DNA of 64,000 nt from Cyanoderma ruficeps (lineage: Eukaryota > Chordata > Aves > Passeriformes > Timaliidae), in NCBI GenBank assembly GCA_008694505.1, contig VZDJ01007747.1, positions 38,855,615 through 38,919,614 of the forward strand, given 5' to 3'. The notes beneath the pieces are model-generated. The model ran no database searches and was not told the origin of the DNA. It worked only from the letters and a program-made list of their open reading frames with translations. Below, piece after piece: positions 1 through 14,297 of this stretch; positions within the stretch are counted from its first letter, which is position 1, and each line of letters begins with the position of its first letter. Made by a program: the position numbers and the translations under genes.

Positions 1-3000
1 TCTGTCCTCCTGAACACACTGCACATGATGGGATCCAACCATCAGGGCACACATTCAGCTGTGGATAAGTGCCAGCTGCAAGGGCAACCCCAGGAGGGCG
101 GTTTTCTGCTTTAGGGTAGGTCACCATGTTACCTGATTTGTCTCTTTCTGTGGTTTTGATAGTTTTGCACATATTTCCATTGTTCTGTGGTTTGCTTTTG
201 CAGTCGTGTCAAAACCAGTCAGGATGCATAAAAACAGGAAAGATCTTTAATCTTAGGGTCATGAGAATGACACTTGACCTAGCAAAGCTACTCATCCAGT
301 TGCTCTTCTTCTAATATACTTGTTTTCTTTTTTCAGTACTGACAGTGTTTCAAGCATCTGGATTTCAGCCACAGCTTCTGATACGAAATTTTAGACAAGT
401 GATGGGTAAACTAACAAATTACACCATCTCAGAAAAGCTCAGAACTTGCTCTTGGTCTCTTTCCATCAATTTCTTCTGTTGTCTTGAAATACATTCTAAA
501 GTCTCTTAAGCAAACTGGTGTGGTTTTGTTCATTGCACAGTTTTCTTCAGCTAGTGAATATTAATTCCCCTATTGGGTCAAATAATTGGAATAATGCAAA
601 TAGACCCAAATAAGAGTTGCACTTAAATTATGGCTAAATACTTTACAATAAACAGATCATGAAAAATACATTCATTTTAACACTCAAATTCTTCTGTCTA
701 AGCAGAATATTATTCTGTATAAGCAGAATCAAGAGGCAGAAGACCAGAAGGAATGTTAAAAGTTGAAATAACCCTAAATCCTGGGTCATGCAATTTGAGC
801 TCTGCCACTGGAAAGCTGTTGCATGTTGCACACGCTGTGCTTTAAAAATGACACTGATGACCCTGCAAGAACACTCAGTGGGCTGACTTCCTAAAACCAT
901 CTGATCAAGCCTGTGTTCAAACTATACCAGTTCAGAGCATGGCGACAAGGCACAGATGTCACTTATGGAAGTCCCCAAACCTGGGCTGAACTTTGCAGTG
1001 GTGCTTCTCCTTTACAAATGCTTTCACTATCATTTACAGGGGGGATCACCCTTGCACAGCTCTCCCCACTTTGGCAGCAGACCCAGCCAGCTTGCATTTG
1101 GCATGAACAGGGAATGGCCCTCTCCCACCAAAATCCAAAAATGCCACTTGGCATCGTCAGACCACATGGAGCTTTCCCAAAGCTACATTGCAGGCGAGGA
1201 GCAGAAACCCCTTGTTTCAAACTCCTGCGTTATCAGAAAACTTCTAGAGTTTCTCAGGCATTCATCACACCCCCACAATCTGTCCGGCTGAGTGAGAGCG
1301 CCTTGCAGCGGGATCAGGTTTTATCCGGCACCAGGTACACTGATAACCCTCCCTAATCAGGCGCTGATCTCTGCTCGGTGAAAGCACTGCCCGTGGTATT
1401 TCTGCTGAAGCTATTTTTAAATGACAGTGTGATATTTTGTTTTCTTTTGCTCATTTGTCAGTGAAGAACTGGCTGTGCTGTGCGTCTGCTCTGACAAGAA
1501 ACTTCCAGTTATTTTTCAGCCTGTTCCAGCTGGGATGGAGGCAGGGCTGGAGAAAGTGCTGGAGAAAGGGCAGGGTGAGCCCTCCATGGAGCAGTGACCC
1601 TGCAGACCTCTGCCTGTTGGGGTCCCCTGGGTCCGGCTGTGGGAAAAGCCTTCTAGGTTTATTCTGACTCTGGTCCTGATGCTGCTTTAGGCTGGCTTTC
1701 ACTATTAGGGTTATTTTATGTTTAGCCAAGCTGCTACTTGCATGAATGTTGGGGTTTTGTTTGGTTTGGCTTTTTCTGTCACTTTAATTGCACTAGGTTT
1801 TCAAAGAATTACGTGTTTAGGATCTGAATGGCCTCAGAGCATAAGCAGCTAAAAATTGAAAATTAAAACCTGTCATGTCCAAATGGCGTCACTGCATGGA
1901 CTGTTTACATTTCATCTCATCAAACAGCTTTCCCAAATGGAGATGTAACAACTTCTATCTCTTCATCCAAGCACCTGGACATCATTGCATGTTTCACAAA
2001 GGGCTGCATGTTTCACACATAATTTCTCTCAAAAAATGCATTATAGATTGGCATTAGCCACTTTCCATCCCTATCAGTTTCTTCTGGATGAAGGAAATAT
2101 AGAATTCCTGCTGGAATTTTTCTGATTCCCAAGCCCTCCACTCTTAAACACTGCTGGATAGCAGTTGTGCCACAGCTGTATACCAAGGTTTTCAAACCCA
2201 TCAAATTCAGACACAAATGGCTCACAGAAGATAAAACCCTATTGAGAAATGCAGGTTGTCTGTGACTGTGTGGCTATCAGATAAAAACATGCCTAATTAG
2301 GTCCTGGAAAATTACCTTCACTGGTTTTAAGTCCTCTGGGCCAAAGACTTTTGTTCAAGCCCAGGATTCATTTCATCACCTTCCCTTACTTATTACATGT
2401 ACAACACTGGTTCCCTACAGAGATAATCCCACAGACTTCATCACGATTACTGCTTAGGTAATTCATTCCAACCTAAGAAAAGGTGTTTTGACTCAGCTGA
2501 GACCAAGTTTTGGGAGGGAGCAAGTCCCTGGGATCAGTCCTCAGAGCAGAACTACATCTTTACTAAAGTTTGCTGCCCTGATCCAGCAGATCCAGCAGTT
2601 GGGGCAAGAGGGAGAACTCCATTCCTTCTGAACCTGAGCTATGCCAATTCCCACCAGTTACCAAAACTGTTTTTTACATTGCAGAGTCCAGTAGAACTGG
2701 ATTGAAACCTGCATGCTTTTTTTTTTTTTCCATTGAAAATCTGACTGATAGTCTAAAATATCTTGAATTTTCTAGTTTGTAATACAAAAGCTATTGGGAT
2801 GACCAGATATAGCCTGATTGGTTAGGTTTTAAAGATATGTTTGACCCCAATAATTTTTGCTGCTTTTAGTTAAGATCCCTGAGGCAATAATAATGGAAGC
2901 TGTAAAAATATGTCCCTTATTCATCATGGTCAGAAGTTTACTGCTCTAATCATTAACTCGCCTGCTGCATTATCCATGAAAATTGCTTGGTAATATTTAT

Positions 3001-6000
3001 GAAATGTGACCTTTGTTAATTCAATGTTACGAAGTGTTGGATTCGTTCTGTTTGCAAGTGGAACAGATTTCCAAATCACTCTGCAATTAGTACAGTTTGA
3101 TCTAACCAGCCTATCTCTGCATGGGGTAGGCTTCTACTGAAACAGCAGGATCACTGTCAGAAATGAAATGTGTTTTCCGTACGGCTAAAAGTACGGCTGT
3201 GACACCTGCTTGCACTACATCATCTTTGGCAAAGGTAAGTGCTAAATTAATATTCACAATAAGCGAAAACAGTGCAGACTTAGGAAGATTTTTGTTGTGA
3301 GAATTACCTCAATTAACAAAAATAAAAATGTTTGTGGCCAAAAATGATTGCTATGTATAACAGTGTGAGGGAAAACCAAGGGAAAATGGGACAATGTTAG
3401 GCTGAAATGGGCATGGTTACCCATTCCACAATGGATACGGATTAAGGAATTGCAAGAAACAACAGGAAGATTCAGGAGCCCCATGTAGCCAAGATGCTTT
3501 GCTGCATGATTCTCTAATGGCCACCATTAGGCACGGACAGTAAGTCCTTCCCCACCTAAAAAGTCCACGTTCCTGATCCACCCAATGCTACCATGAATTC
3601 CTGATTCTCACACTTATACAGGACAGCCTGCAATGCCTCAGCCTATGGGGTGTTTTGAAGGAACCAAGTTTCGCCGGAGCAACAAATGTGCCGGACAAGC
3701 ATCACGCAGTGAAGCCATGTGGCACCATTCAGTAGCAGATCACTAGGAATGTGTAATATCTGCAGCATTAATATCATATTTTTCCATTTCCCGAGCTCCA
3801 CATGGTCAGGGTCCATTTTCAATACACGACAAGCAATGCTCACTCCAGCTGGGACTGTCTCATGTGACAATGAGAACTGGGAACAAACTGAGCATCTCCC
3901 TGTCTTTGCATTAGTCCCCTGAGTTTGTCCACTAGTGATGTACAAAATTAGAGCTTGGTTTGATAAGCCAAGATAAGCTCTGACGAAACCTCTATGCAGA
4001 TGTGTAAAATATACCAGTCTGGCCCTGTGTTTTATTTTCCTCTAGCATGATAGCTGACTGGGCTTTCCTTTGCAGGAAACCTCTTGGTTAAAGCAGGAGC
4101 TGAAAAGCCACAGACACCACGCTCATGTTTTGTTCCCAGTGTGGAAACAGAAAGGGAAGCTAGGGCAGATTTGGCAGAGGACAGGCACCAGGTCCTCATG
4201 CAGGACAAGGTAGAGCAGCTGCCCTGCAGACAGCACAGCTCTACCAGGCCAAGGTTTCTTCTCAGGAAGAAGGTGCTCGGGTCCTCACAACAGTCCTGCC
4301 TTTCAAACTGTTGTTTTAATACATCTTTTCCTATATATGAACTGGTAACCATATTAACCTACAGGACCTGATTAGTTTGATGTCAAAGCAGCAGCACAGG
4401 CTGCAGAAAGCTCTGCCCTCAGTCCTCCAAGACTGCAAAGCCTGGCCAGCAGTGCTTGATGAACCTGCCCTCTCCCCTTGTCCTTGACAATGTGCCAGAG
4501 AACAGAAGAGCTGCTAAGGAAACAAATGTGAGTTGTTGCTTGTGAATGACATGGGTTTCTTGGCATTTGGCTGACAGCTGTGGCACTCATTGCCAGAACT
4601 CACCTGAATCAGGGAATCCTCCTTCCTCCATGTCACTCAGCTGTTTCTCAAGGAAAACGAAATAAAACCACCAGACGTTTGAACAAGGAAACAGCAAGTG
4701 AGAAGCTAGAGACCGGTACAGGCTGCTATGATATGGGAATTGGGGAAAAAGGGGCTCTGTAAATACTGGTACCATGAGCTGCAGCATTCCCTACTAGCAG
4801 CAGTGGGATCCAACAGGCTGCACTCACCACCAGCCCACCTACCCTGCAGGTTCAGTTCTTTGGATGCCCTTCCCATTTCCCCAAAATAGTTACCAAGTGT
4901 GGGAAAATTTAGAAAGGGTTGAATCATGTCATCTGAAGCAACTGGCAAGAAGGAGAAGATTTGAGAGTGAACATGTGAAACCAGGGAGAAGAGGAACAAG
5001 CAGCTGCACTGATGGGATGAACTCAGCCTCTCCAAGTGTCCCAGGAATACAAACATGTGACAGCCATGGTGAGGGCAATAGGACAGGCAGTGACTGTGGC
5101 ACTCAGAAAGGGGAGAGCAACAGCACAGGCATAGTTGCTCTCTGACTTCTTGCTGGGGCTCCATTGCATGCACTTATTGCAGTTGCATGTGCCCACATTG
5201 GTGCAGAATGGATGAAGTCCTGGTTATCCCACAGCTCTGAGGCAGGCACAGATCCAAGGAAATGGAGGCTGAGAGAGAAGTGGTCTGGCCAAAAACATGT
5301 CTAGAAATCCCCAGGGTCCTGTTGGAGACCAGTGCTAGAGCCAGGCTCCTCCCCACTGAGCTGAGCAAGTTCCTCTCTGTAACAATCAACGCAATGTTTT
5401 CTCTTCTCAGAATCATGGATTGCTCCATCAGACAAAAGATTTTCCTCCTGCTGGGTCCTTCCTCAAAGATGGGGCTCTCTTTACCATCCACCACTGTTCT
5501 GTTTCAGTGAAAACATGTGAGTGTGCTGTGAGCACACCCCTCATCTTTGTAATGTTTATGACATCCCAGTGTAAAATCCCCATTTGGTTTCAGGTCTTCT
5601 CTTTGCCTGTTTTTTCCAACCACTTCAGCATTTTTGAGCTTCTGAAAATTTAGGAGTTTCTATGCTTTTGCATAACTAGGAAATAGAAAGATGTGGTTTA
5701 TCTACTTGTTTCCTGTGAAACACAAAGGACTGAGAGATTGGGGGAGCGTGTGGGTTGGGGTGGGGTGTGTAGATAAGACTCCTAGAGAGTAGAGGGTGAG
5801 TGTGCAGTATGAGGAGAGATTTTCTATTGGGTCCACTGGCATAAAGTGAGGACTGCAACCACATTTGTCAGTGGAAATGGAATTCTTGTCCATGAAAATG
5901 ACTTCTGGGAAGTACCCCTTACTTCCAAGGTGATCTGCTGTATTTATTATCACTGCAGTTCCCGGGCTGCAGTGCTGTGGCCATGGCAATCCTCCTTTCT

Positions 6001-8392
6001 TGCCAAGAGGCACTGCAGTGCTGGCCAAGCACTCCCTCCTCCAACATGTCACCAACATTAGTGACATTTTCTGCAGTGCAAATTCTTTCCCACATTGCAA
6101 CGTTTGCCACAGAAGGGTTTTGTTGACTAGGAGGTGCTTTGAACAGCTTGACAAGGAAGAGGCACGGTGTGTGAGGGATGGTCTATCCGTGAAGGTATGG
6201 GCAGCACTGATGAAGAGTTTGGTGCTCCCCATCCAAGCTGCCTTTTCCCATCCAGTGTCAGCCCTGACGTGAGCAGGGACTGCTGGGCTGGGAAAATAGC
6301 TCAGGGAGAGCAGGAGGAAGCATGTTGTGATTCAGCAGTGCTCATTTTTACAACCAGCTTTCCATCTTCCAGAACAAGGTAAAGTTCCTGTATGAAAATG
6401 TTTTCAGTTGAATATATCATAAAAAGTAATAATAGAGATTTCAAGATGTAAACAGTAGCTCTTTTCCTCTAGAAAAAAAAAAAGGGGGCAATTATAGCCT
6501 TTGGTGTTGTTTAGCTGTTTACTAACATGTAACATAACTCTAGGGATCAAAAGTGGGGGAAAGAAACTGGATTAAAGGAAATGTGGCTTTTTTTTAAGCT
6601 GAAAGTGTTCTCCATAAAACTATTATGCTGAGAGGATGACTAATGTAACCAGTGTGTGTTTTGAAGCGTGTCATTAACACTTTTTATGCTCTCTGAACAC
6701 ACAAAGTGAAACCCCAGGAGAGAATTAATTTACAAATCTCATTAAGCATAGTGCCTAAGTGGCAAAAAGCAGCATACAATAAATAGTAGACTCCACAGGT
6801 AAGCAAAGCTTTAAAAAATAAAACAAACATACTCTACAAAGAGCCCAGATGTGTGCATTTTGGATAGTTTAATGCATGTTTGATTAGATGTCAAAGGTAC
6901 AGACAATGAAAACAGAGGTCACACTGAGGTAATAGTACTGACCTCTTTTTCCTTAAGCCATCATACTACCCGTCTAGTGTAAAACATGTATCTGAATTTG
7001 GGAAGCAAAGGCAAGGATGCAAACAGAAGAATCAGACCAAAGATAAGGATTTTCTGCTTGATGTCAAAAAAGACTTACAGATACCTTTTGTGTGGTTGTG
7101 TCAGCCTTTGCTCATGCACAGCTGTAGAGTGGTTTGTATCACTGTTTCAGAGCAGTACTATTGCTCAGCAATCAGAGGTTACCTCTCTTCAGGGACTTTC
7201 TGAGTTCACAGGAGTTAGGATGTTAATTCAAATACCTTGTAACTGTAGATTAGGGGTGTCTGCAAACTCCCAACAGATGGTTATTAGAAGTTAAAGCTTT
7301 AAGTCTCATCAGTGTGCCTCTGAATATTACACCTATTTTTTTAAATAGAAGAATATACTACTAGTGATCTTCTCACCCCCTGGGATAACTGCCAATATAC
7401 TTAACACTTTTAAACAACCCTCAACATTTCATTCAAAAATAGAGAGGTGACAGAGTGACTTGGCATAAATTAGACTTTCCCACATGAGGGAGTGAGTGGT
7501 TAAATGCCCTGTCCCAACATGGCTCTGTCAGTTGTCTGGTACAGGTCCTACCTTCCACCATCCTTAGCACATCTGAAAGGGAGAAAAAAGTAAAAATCCA
7601 TCCCTGTGTTACCCTATGGTGAAAGTCCTGAACTGGATGCAAGATATCCAAGTTACTACAGGTATCTCATTCCTCTAGTAATGAGATCCTGGGATTTTTT
7701 TGTGTTTCTACTTCTCTCTGCGTAGGGAAGGTTTATTCATAACAACTTTCTCATATCTTTATCTGTTTCCTCTGTGTTGACTGTAAGGTCTTCACATTAA
7801 GCAAAGCTCTCTCGCTGTGTGTGGATCATCTAGAGCAGTCTCCTGTAGATATCAAGAGACCAGCAACAATGAAGAAGAGGTGAAGAGCTGCCAGTGTCCT
7901 GAGAAGGTTGAAAAAGAAGAATCCATTAAGCAATGCCCTGAAACTTCTTTGCTGCCGGCTGATAAAACACACATTCACTTACACAATGCAGACACTGTCA
8001 GAGAAGCAGGAAGTCATTTCCCTGGTGTTGAGATTCTGTGCTGTAACTGCAGGGAGTCCAACACCTTGGACGGGGCTCAGGCAGAGAATCTGTGTCACAC
8101 CAAAGGAGAGGAATGGAAACAGCGTGAAACCATCGGCAACAAAGGAAGGTGAACAAAAACAGGACAGAAGGGATCAGAGACACAGAGCCAAGTACAAGGT
8201 AAAAAAAATAGACCTGTGGAAAGCTAGAAGGAAAACAAATAAACCAAGTAAGTTAAATTCTCCATCCTGCCCCCCATTTTCTTCCATCTCACTAGCACCT
8301 TGTTACTGGAATTTTTGCTCAATGCTAAAATCAACACAGAGGACATGGCACTCTACATGACACTTGAAGGGTAAACATCTGCCTGAGGCTAA
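1..8392. other. Intergenic region upstream of MXD4, distal part
   Basis: No supportable gene was found. Open frames here are short or overlap one another in several frames (for example at 913-1356, where two + frames and one - frame are open together). None resembles a known domain or has convincing splice boundaries. By amniote synteny the 3' end of ZFYVE28 could lie upstream, but I looked for its C-terminal FYVE-domain coding sequence and did not find it. An AT-rich stretch at about 2870-3240, rich in TAAT-type cores, could be a conserved noncoding element; this is only an impression. Confidence 0.6.
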
Positions 8393-9015
8393 ATCATATC
8401 ATCATAGAATATCTTGCGTTGGGAGGGGCCCACAATGATCATCAAAGTCCAACTCCTGGGTCTGCACAGGACAATCCAAGAATCACACCATGGGCCTGAG
8501 AGTTGTCCAAATGCTTGTTGAACTCTGTCAGGCTGGTGCTGTGACCATTTCTGCAGAGAGCCTGTTCTAGTGCCCAGCCACCCTTTGAGTAAAGAACCTT
8601 TCCCTAATATCCAACCTAAACTTCCCCTGACGTAACTTCAGGCCATTCCCTCAGGGCCTGTCAGTGGTCACCACAGAAAAGAGATCAATATCTGCCCCTC
8701 CTCTTCCCCTCATAAAGAATTTGTTAATTCAGTGAAGTCTCCCCTCAGTCTCCTCCAGGCTGAACAGATCAAGTGCCCTCAGCCTCTCCTCATACAGCTT
8801 CCCTCAAGGCCCTTCACCATCTTTGTTGCCCTCCTTTGGATGCTCTGTAGTAGCTTTATATCCTGCTTATATTGCAGCACCCAAAACTTGAGGTGAGGCT
8901 GCCCTAGAGTGGAACAATCTCCTCCCTGTCCCCACTGGTGATGCTGGGCCTGATGCTCCCCAGGACATGGTTGGTCCTCCTGGCTGCTAGAGCACTGCTG
9001 ACTCATATGAATGTT
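8393..9015 (-). mobile_element. CR1 LINE fragment, 3' end, 5'-truncated
   Basis: The plus strand begins with ATCATAGAAT-like sequence, the reverse complement of the CR1 3' terminal repeat (ATTCTATGAT), so the element is on the minus strand with its 3' end at about 8393. The minus strand encodes the C-terminal part of CR1 ORF2 reverse transcriptase. An NIHMSQQC segment (about 9000-9024) is followed by YKQDIKLLQSIQRRATKMV and a GLEG tail, and after a frameshift by KLYEERLRALDLFSLEE. Frameshifts and stops show it is dead. The 5' boundary near 9015 is approximate. CR1 elements are usually 5'-truncated and lack a poly(A) tail, as here. Confidence 0.9.
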
Positions 9016-9848
9016 TGCATTTTGCATGTATCATATTTTACAGACACAGTGCTGTATGGGTCCCATAAGGCTGGGTCATAACCACTACACGCTACAGCAT
9101 CTTAGATTCTGGTCCACAAACACACAGCGCAGTTAAAGTGGCACTTTTTTGGCATGCAAGATTGCTTTCAGCAAGTTGTACCTTTTGTGGAGGCCATTTC
9201 TTTTCCCTCCATGATGTCAAAGATGTTTTTTGGGATTGTTGAGCAAAGATCTTCCCTTTGCTCAGATTCAGTGCCTCATGCAGTGCCTCAAACCCAACAC
9301 TCAGCTTGAAGGTTTAGCTGGGAATTATTACAGGGAAGCTGCACATAGGATCAGTTGGCCAGACCTATGCAGCCTTCCACCTGTGATTCCTAAAGAAAGT
9401 GATCACTAGATCAGTCCTATAAGTTGGAGTCTGACAACATTTAGATACTTATTAGCATGATTGATTTCCCATTATCTAATTAATTGCAGATTTCACATTT
9501 TCACATTTCCCGCTTTGCCATGTGTCAAAAAGAGCAAGTGGCCTGTCACCACAAAGTGATGGCACTGAATTTGTCTTTGTCCTGTACCTTGCATTTTTCC
9601 CCAAATTGTGGCAGAACTCCAACCACTGGCAACAGTGGCCCAGGAAGTCTCTGGGTGCTCCACCCCCTGCCTGGGGCTGGAGCCAAGCTGGAGGTGCCAA
9701 AGGCTCCGGAGGTATCCCAGCCCCATGCTCACTCTCTTCACCAACAGAACATTTTGCTGATATCCAACCTCCTTGTTGCAATTTCAATGCATTGCTCCTT
9801 CCTCTCTTGGATGCTGAAAGCTGATGATTTCCTGCTTGCAGTAGCTTC

Positions 9849-9892
<44 letters not shown>

Positions 9893-9893
9893 G
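9849..9893 (+). repeat. (TTG)15 microsatellite
   Basis: Fifteen uninterrupted TTG triplets, followed by CTG. The same stretch read as TGC/TGT produces a false poly-cysteine open frame on the plus strand. Confidence 0.98.
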
Positions 9894-11180
9894 CTGCATA
9901 AGGAAGGGAGCTTGTTACAGTCATTCCACTTGACTCTTCACTCAGTTTCCATACTCATGCCAATAAAAGAGTGGGACATTGTCCTTGTTTTAGGTGGAAT
10001 AAGAGACTGTAAGACACTGTGAAATCAAGGCCATAATTTTTTATTCCAAACCATACGGTATAGATACAGTTCCTACAGAGTGCTCATCTAACATCCAGTT
10101 TCATTTCTCCATAGGAGTAATTGGCCGGCAATGAGAAAAATCATTTGATTAGGCCCACAACTGATTAGAGGCTAGTGCATAGCCTATTGAAATAAAGGAG
10201 AAGATACAAATTGATTTCAACATGTTTTGGGTCAGCCCCAATCTTCCAAAGCAAATAGAGAGATAAGACAGCATCTGCTGAGTATTCACCTGCCAAGTCT
10301 TTGTGCTGATCTCTAATTTTAGATCCTGTAGGCAAGGGTCCAGGCTATTTACCACCTGGGCTGTTTTGATCTTCTCTCAAATGTGTGTAATGATGGACAA
10401 GCTCTCTTATCTCCACCATGATAATATTGGCCCAACTATACCAGCAGCATGAGGCTCAGGATCAATACTGATTACTCCATCATTCAGCTGAACAGCATTT
10501 TATTTACCTAATTATGAATATCTATTAAATGCCTGAACTGGAAAATCTTGACTAAGCAGTCTAAAATGCGTGAGTTGGACATGCTATAGAAATACAGAGT
10601 ATTATCATTACTGTACAATATGGGATGTGCCTGCAATCGTCCCATCACAGATTCTTTTGGTTCCATCACAGCTGATTCAAATGATAGAATCCTATGGCTG
10701 GCAGCAGATTTGCATCAGCCACATTAGATATTATTTTTTCCCTACTGGGAAAAGAACTCAACTATTTGCATACATAATTGCTGCAGCCCTATTAATATGT
10801 TACAGATATCTGTCCTCTGATAAAACCTGTTTTCCCATATAGGTATGCATGCACTTGGTTCCTGGAGAATGGGTTTATGGAAAGACATCGCAGGTACAGC
10901 TCTAATTTCCTTCTCATTTCATTAACTGATTCATCCAGATTAAAACTCAGTAGATTTTGCATGTCCAAGTACCCAGCTGAGAAATCTCCATGCTTAAATT
11001 TGTAAATATAACTTTTTCTTTCTTGGTTCTTCCTCTGTAATGAATATACTATAAATTATTGTCTGCTAACTACTTTATTGGTCTCCATAGGATGCATGAA
11101 TTCATTCTTCCATATTTGGATGGATTTTCACACCAAAAACCAATACAAATTCATTGGGGCTTCTTCCTATAAACTCAGAA

Positions 11181-11218
11181 GACACGACTGACAGATACAG
11201 ACACGACTGACAGATACA
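11181..11218 (+). repeat. 19-bp tandem duplication
   Basis: Two perfect adjacent copies of GACACGACTGACAGATACA, at 11181-11199 and 11200-11218. This is probably a recent slippage or duplication event in intergenic DNA. Confidence 0.95.
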
Positions 11219-14200
11219 CAGGACGCAGGTACCTTTGGTAAGAAAATGCTATACTTTTATATTCAGAGGATAGATGTAATTAAGACTGTGTTACCACTGC
11301 CTGATTTTATTCATAAAGCTCACAGTTTCCTCCCTCCTTTAGTGAACATTCTGTTTGCTAAAAGCAGGCTGGTTTCAGCTCCATTTGGTAGCACAAATGC
11401 ACAACCCTGCTCTGTTTCTCTGTCTGTCTTGGACTGCAGCAGGGTGCTAAGCATCAAGGCAGCTTAGAAGATGATCACAGTGAGGTAGAATATTCTTTTA
11501 CTTCTATATGATGTGCTTGTGTTAAAGTCACCCAACAAGAAGGCCTGATTTTATCAGCTAAAGAAGAAATGTTTAATTGGCCAGCTCATTCAAGCAGTGA
11601 CCTCAGGCAGATGCCCATGCCCCCCAGAAGCACTCTAACAAAGTGGGTCTGAGCCATGATTTCTTCAAAGCCTCTTTCCACTGCACTAGTCTATATATTT
11701 TGTGGAAGCTTAACTCAATACAAGTGTACACAAGGCCCCTTGTGGAAGATAAATGCAATACAAAACCTTTTTCCTACACCAAGGGATGTAATAATGTCAT
11801 GACATCTCTGAGATTCAGATCTGAAATAACATAACAAATCCTTCCTCTGCAGTATATCATAATACCATACAAGCCAAACTGGGCACTGGGATGCCCAGCC
11901 ATTCTCCCAGTCTTTGCCCTGCCTTTGCTGAGTGGTACTGGCCAGTGGTTTTGCCTGTCTCATTTCTTTTTGGTCTTTTAAAATAATGAAAGCAGCGATA
12001 CCACTGCCTTCTGTAAAGCGCTTTCAGTGTGGCAGTGTCAGAGGGAATTTTTGGAATGACGCTATTTAAAACGGTCAGGCACAGTTTAAGCAGAGCAGGA
12101 CGATGGAGTAAAGCAGTGTCTCTCAAGCTTTTCAATCTATGCTTCACTTCAATCAGTTAGGAGTGATTTCATGCCTGCTCACAGGAATGGCTGCAGGGCC
12201 TGGCGTCAGGGCACTGCACGTCTCGCGGGTTGGGAGCGCTGGCAGAGAGACGCATGTGAGCTCCCTGCAGCCAAACTCTCAAGGACACTAAGATACAAAC
12301 GTTGTCTTTCATAATAACAGCAATTAACACGAAAAGAACGTTACAAGGGACTGGCATTCAGTTTGAAGTACTTTTTCTTTTTAGATTTGGCTTTCAAGCA
12401 TGTGTGTACCATAGCATTACATAAGCCCGTGCTAAATCCCAAGCAAAATCAGGAAAAATTCAATTGCTTTGGGAAAGCTGGTGATTTAAACACTGCAGCA
12501 AACAACTGGTCAAGGCCAGGCACCAAGCTGGGCTAGTGAGCTTCACATAGAGAGCCCACCAAATGCATGGAAGCCACTCAGGTACACAGGAAGCCACAGT
12601 ATCCATGCTATTTGTTGTTGTGATCCTTGGACCAAGCTCTCCTCCAAGCCAACGCCTGGGTGCAGCTCAAGGGGTATGACAGGTTGAGGACCAACCCAGA
12701 AAGCTCATAGGGTGAGGTTGCACAGACGTGACTCTTCCACAGGACACAGTCCCTCAACACTGCAGCAGCAACTCATTAACTCCGACACCCCACATACCTT
12801 CATGTCATGTAACCTGAGCTTTAAGGTCTGAAAGCAGCTCTCTGATGGGCTGCCACCCATCTTTGGGCACTTTGAACTTAGAGAAACCACCCCAAACTAA
12901 AAGCAAACTACACATAAAATAAAGTGATGACTAAAAGCCACATGTACACCAGTAGCAGTCTAGATACAGGGCCAAGCAGATGTAGTTACACCTGCCATTT
13001 GAGATCAGGGGTGGAGAACTGCTTTACTTGGCAAAGTAAACAGAATCAGTGTCTCAAACTGGGCTTGGGCACCGACAAAACTGTTATTTTTGAAACTTCC
13101 TCCAGAAGTTCCACCTTCAACTTTCAGGTGTTTTGGTTTCTGTATCTAGGAAACAGAGCTCATGATCTGAATCACAGGTAAGATGAGGAATCAAATGGAA
13201 TTTGAGATACTGAGTCAGGGAGATGAAATTTGTCAGTACCAGCCCTGAGTGCAGATCCCCTCCTATGTGGCAGACAAGTTAGTCTTTGCTAATTACTTAA
13301 ACCTTGCAACACCCAAGAAAACAAAGAGATGGAGTCCAAGGCACAGTGAAGGCTTATCTGTGGACCCAGGGATATGATGTAGTATGGAATTTTAAAAGAT
13401 AAAAGAAAGAAACACGCAGTAGATACAATGAGGCAAATCTGAAAAGCAGGGTAGGCATAATTATTTCTTTAAGGCCTTACGTGGGAAACAGTGAATGAAG
13501 TTTCTTGAATTATTGATCATCAGCTTCAGATCTCTGCCCTCACCACAGGTTGGGGCAGTCAACAGTTCTCACGTCACTGATCTTACATGCCAAGTCATGC
13601 CACAGGACAGATTTTGGAAAAGAAAGACACCATAACATTTAAAATTGTAAATATTACCATTCCAATCACTAAGTGCAGGCGGCAAAGAAACTGCAAAACG
13701 TTCAGGTTTTAGGGTGCGGCTGCTGATGGCTCTTCCTTCTGCTTCTAAATACAAAGTTTTTCAAACTTCACCATGAAGTGACAGCTACCCCTTATCACTG
13801 TAGGCCAGCTGTTTCTTTAGCACTCAGCTGTTCCTGCTGCTTGCTTGCAGAAATGGAAGAAAGCTATTTAGAGACGCAAATCTGCAAAGCCTTCAAGCAC
13901 ACGTCTATCTTAGAGCCTGTCCTTCAGTTCTCAAAGTAATTTGGTTGATCTTCTTTCACACCCATTTTATACCTCTGCACCCACACTGACACCACAAAAA
14001 CTAGTCCTGGTTCCCTGGCAAAAATAAAAGCAGATTCCTTCTAGGTATTTTAAAAGCTTTTATGCTTTTATTTTCCTCCTGAAAAGGATCTTGATAAAAC
14101 TTCTCAGCATTAACACTGCTGTGTTGCTACTTCAACGCAACTACAAGTAAATGTGTGTTGGTGGTTGTTAGGTATAAGCCAGCCCTGTCCTTCCCAAATG

Positions 14201-14252
14201 TGTGTGGGTTTACCCTGGATCTCATCAGCAGGGGCTCTGTGAGTCTGTGGGA

Positions 14253-14297
14253 TTAGATACATGCTTACATGTATGATGCATGTTAGATACATGCTTA
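14253..14297 (+). repeat. 15-bp direct repeat with 30-bp period
   Basis: TTAGATACATGCTTA occurs at 14253-14267 and again at 14283-14297, separated by 15 bp of ATGTATGATGCATG-like sequence. The whole stretch is a degenerate ATAC/ATGC simple region. Confidence 0.85.

Noticed and set aside
913..1356. 147-codon plus-strand open frame
   Set aside because: A second plus frame and a minus frame are open over the same stretch, no domain is recognised, and there are no convincing splice sites or promoter. Probably chance.
9484..9933. 149-codon frame ending in a poly-cysteine run
   Set aside because: The cysteine run is only the (TTG)15 microsatellite read as TGT. The rest has no known similarity.
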